A stretch of 20,089 nt of DNA from a virus: IMG/VR virus record IMGVR_UViG_3300031565_000492, positions 1 to 20,089 of that record; one strand, given 5' to 3'. The notes below the pieces were generated by a model. The model saw nothing but the letters and a program-made list of their open reading frames with translations. It did not search any database and was not told where the DNA came from. This document shows, piece after piece, positions 18,877 to 20,089 of the stretch; position 1 is the first letter of the stretch, and every line of letters starts with the position of its first letter. The translations under genes and the position numbers were made by a program.

Positions 18877-20089
18877 TACAGTTATCGGTTATTTGTTATT
18901 GGTTGTGGGGTGCGCTGCATTCGCGGATCCAACCAATACTGTCCCTGCGTCCGTCGCCGGGCGGACAGTCATGTGCGACACCAACGGGGCTGTTGTTGCC
19001 CCGACCAACTTTGTTGACGCCAACGGAATCGCCACGACAGGAGAAGTGGCGACGGTGGCGGCGAATCTGGTGACGGTTAGCAATGCGCTGGACATTGCCG
19101 AGGCGACGCTGGCGAGCACGACCGGGACAGTTGCGGATTTGACCTCTGATTTGGCGACGGTGAGCAACCGCACCGTTGCGCTGGAGGGGCGTTCCAATGT
19201 TTGGAACACGGCCTACGGCTGGGGCGACCATTCGGCGGCGGGTTACGCTGATGAGACGGCGGTCAGCGGTCAGATTTCAGCGGTCAGCAACCGGGTGACG
19301 GATGTGGAGGCCGAAACGAATGACTGGAACACGGCCTACGGCTGGGGCGACCATTCGGCGGCGGGTTACGCCGATGAGACGGCGGTCAGTGGTCAGATTT
19401 CAGCGGTCAGCAACCGGGTGGCGGTGCTGGAAACCAACACCCACACGATCGCCGAGGCCGACGCGCTGCTCGATGCAAAAGTAACTGCTCCTGTTTTGGA
19501 CTACGGTTTAACCTATACGAGTATTGATGCGACGACAACGAGCCTGACGGGGTACACCGGAACGCCGGTGAATGTGGTAGTCCCTGGAACGGACCCAGCC
19601 ACGGGGAAAACAGTTGTTAGTGCTGACGTTTCGGCGTTTGCAGGTGATACGAACCTCGTATCTATTGTTTTTTCGACTGGCTTAACGAACATCGCCGGGG
19701 GTGCATTCGATACGTGTACGAGTCTAGTCTCTGTTGTAACACCCGAAAGTTTGATAGGCATTGGAGATTACGCATTTGCCGCATGTAGCAGTCTCGCATC
19801 CATTACGCTTCCTGAAGAATTGACGAGTGTTGGAACTGCGGTATTTGGAGGATGTACGAGTTTGACGTCTATTACACTTCCTGATGGTTTAGCAACTATT
19901 CAGCCGGAAGCCTTTACCTCTGCTGGATTGACCTCAATTATATTTCCTGACGGTGTAACAAACATATATGATTCTGCCTTCGACACGTGTACGAATTTAG
20001 TCTCTCTTGTGTTTAGGGGGGATGCTCCCGCTCTAGGCGCGCAGGCTTTTCTTAATGTTACCGGCACTGTCTATTACCACGCGAGTGCG
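18863..20089 (+). CDS. Fibre-like protein with export signal and BspA-type leucine-rich repeats (partial)
   Basis: The frame is open for 409 codons from the ATG at 18863 to the right edge, so the C-terminus is missing. It begins MKKRNTVIGYLLLVVGCAAFADP, a Sec signal with either an AFA cleavage site or a VVGC lipobox. Residues about 50-115 are Ala/Thr/Val-rich heptad-like sequence. Two copies of a 41-residue module follow (WNTAYGWGDHSAAGYADETA, then VSGQISAVSNRV), a motif widespread in tail fibres. From about residue 240 the sequence becomes LRR_5 (BspA/TpLRR) units: AFDTCTSLVSV, AFAACSSLASITLPEELTSV, VFGGCTSLTSITLPDGLATI and so on. These repeats mediate adhesion in several bacteria and here may bind the host. 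The start overlaps the previous gene by 14 bases. Confidence 0.7.
   Translation, partial: MKKRNTVIGYLLLVVGCAAFADPTNTVPASVAGRTVMCDTNGAVVAPTNFVDANGIATTGEVATVAANLVTVSNALDIAEATLASTTGTVADLTSDLATVSNRTVALEGRSNVWNTAYGWGDHSAAGYADETAVSGQISAVSNRVTDVEAETNDWNTAYGWGDHSAAGYADETAVSGQISAVSNRVAVLETNTHTIAEADALLDAKVTAPVLDYGLTYTSIDATTTSLTGYTGTPVNVVVPGTDPATGKTVVSADVSAFAGDTNLVSIVFSTGLTNIAGGAFDTCTSLVSVVTPESLIGIGDYAFAACSSLASITLPEELTSVGTAVFGGCTSLTSITLPDGLATIQPEAFTSAGLTSIIFPDGVTNIYDSAFDTCTNLVSLVFRGDAPALGAQAFLNVTGTVYYHASA
19202..19420 (+). repeat. Two copies of a 96-bp unit at 123-bp spacing
   Basis: 19202-19297 and 19325-19420 differ at two synonymous positions by my reading (GCT/GCC and AGC/AGT). Each encodes the WNTAYGWGDHSAAGYA fibre module. 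The near-identity points to recent duplication or gene conversion. Confidence 0.85.

Noticed and set aside
18863-20089. Diversity-generating retroelement target at the fibre gene
   Set aside because: No reverse transcriptase or template repeat is visible in the window, and the variation is in whole repeat units rather than adenine positions.

Overview
The window is a contiguous piece of a tailed double-stranded DNA bacteriophage (free phage or prophage; no integrase or repressor is visible). Every convincing gene is on the + strand, mostly with ATGA overlaps or gaps of 10-60 bases. The DNA is mostly G+C rich. The host is probably a Gram-negative bacterium: there is a lipoprotein signal and two Sec-type signal peptides. 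Many gene junctions carry degenerate purine-rich repeats (GAAACCTGAAACC, TCAATGTTCAATG, CGCAAAGGCGCAAAGG, ACACGGAA, GTGGCGAGTGTCG types). From memory, such repeats litter genomes of the PVC group (Kiritimatiellota, Verrucomicrobiota, Lentisphaerota, Planctomycetota), so I infer a PVC host; this is not verified.

Layout. 1-4652 is the early and replication module: a replisome-organizer-like protein, a double zinc-ribbon protein, a C5-cytosine DNA methyltransferase whose whole length overlaps a second long open frame, a truncated gp37/gp68-like remnant joined to a small membrane protein, a lysozyme-like protein, and a DnaB-type helicase. 4707-6254 holds five small poorly conserved genes, several with ends or junctions made of the interspersed repeats. 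6308-8314 is the large terminase. 8412-11170 is an accessory stretch of small genes (zinc ribbons, a lipoprotein, a helix-turn-helix candidate, ORFans). It is visibly more A+T rich between about 9100 and 10540, and four of its genes share a leader containing GAAAGGA.

After a hairpin-rich intergenic region with a good intrinsic terminator (11290-11328) comes the virion module: scaffold (11405-12295), major capsid protein (12310-13338), a secreted-looking protein carrying two 13-residue repeat arrays (13413-14834), a small protein, portal (15233-17503), head-tail adaptor (17500-18183), a fibre or baseplate-like protein (18226-18876), and a fibre-like protein with tail-fibre repeats followed by BspA-type leucine-rich repeats that runs off the right edge (18863-20089).

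The most notable points are: (1) the methyltransferase DNA reads as two family-like proteins in two frames; (2) host-like interspersed repeats are embedded in a phage, where they supply start sites, stop codons and even coding sequence, including part of the scaffold gene; (3) a probable virion protein appears to be split by about 21 units of a 13-residue repeat; (4) a BspA-type LRR lies on a putative tail fibre with an N-terminal export signal. I see no tRNA, rRNA, CRISPR array, transposase or reverse transcriptase.
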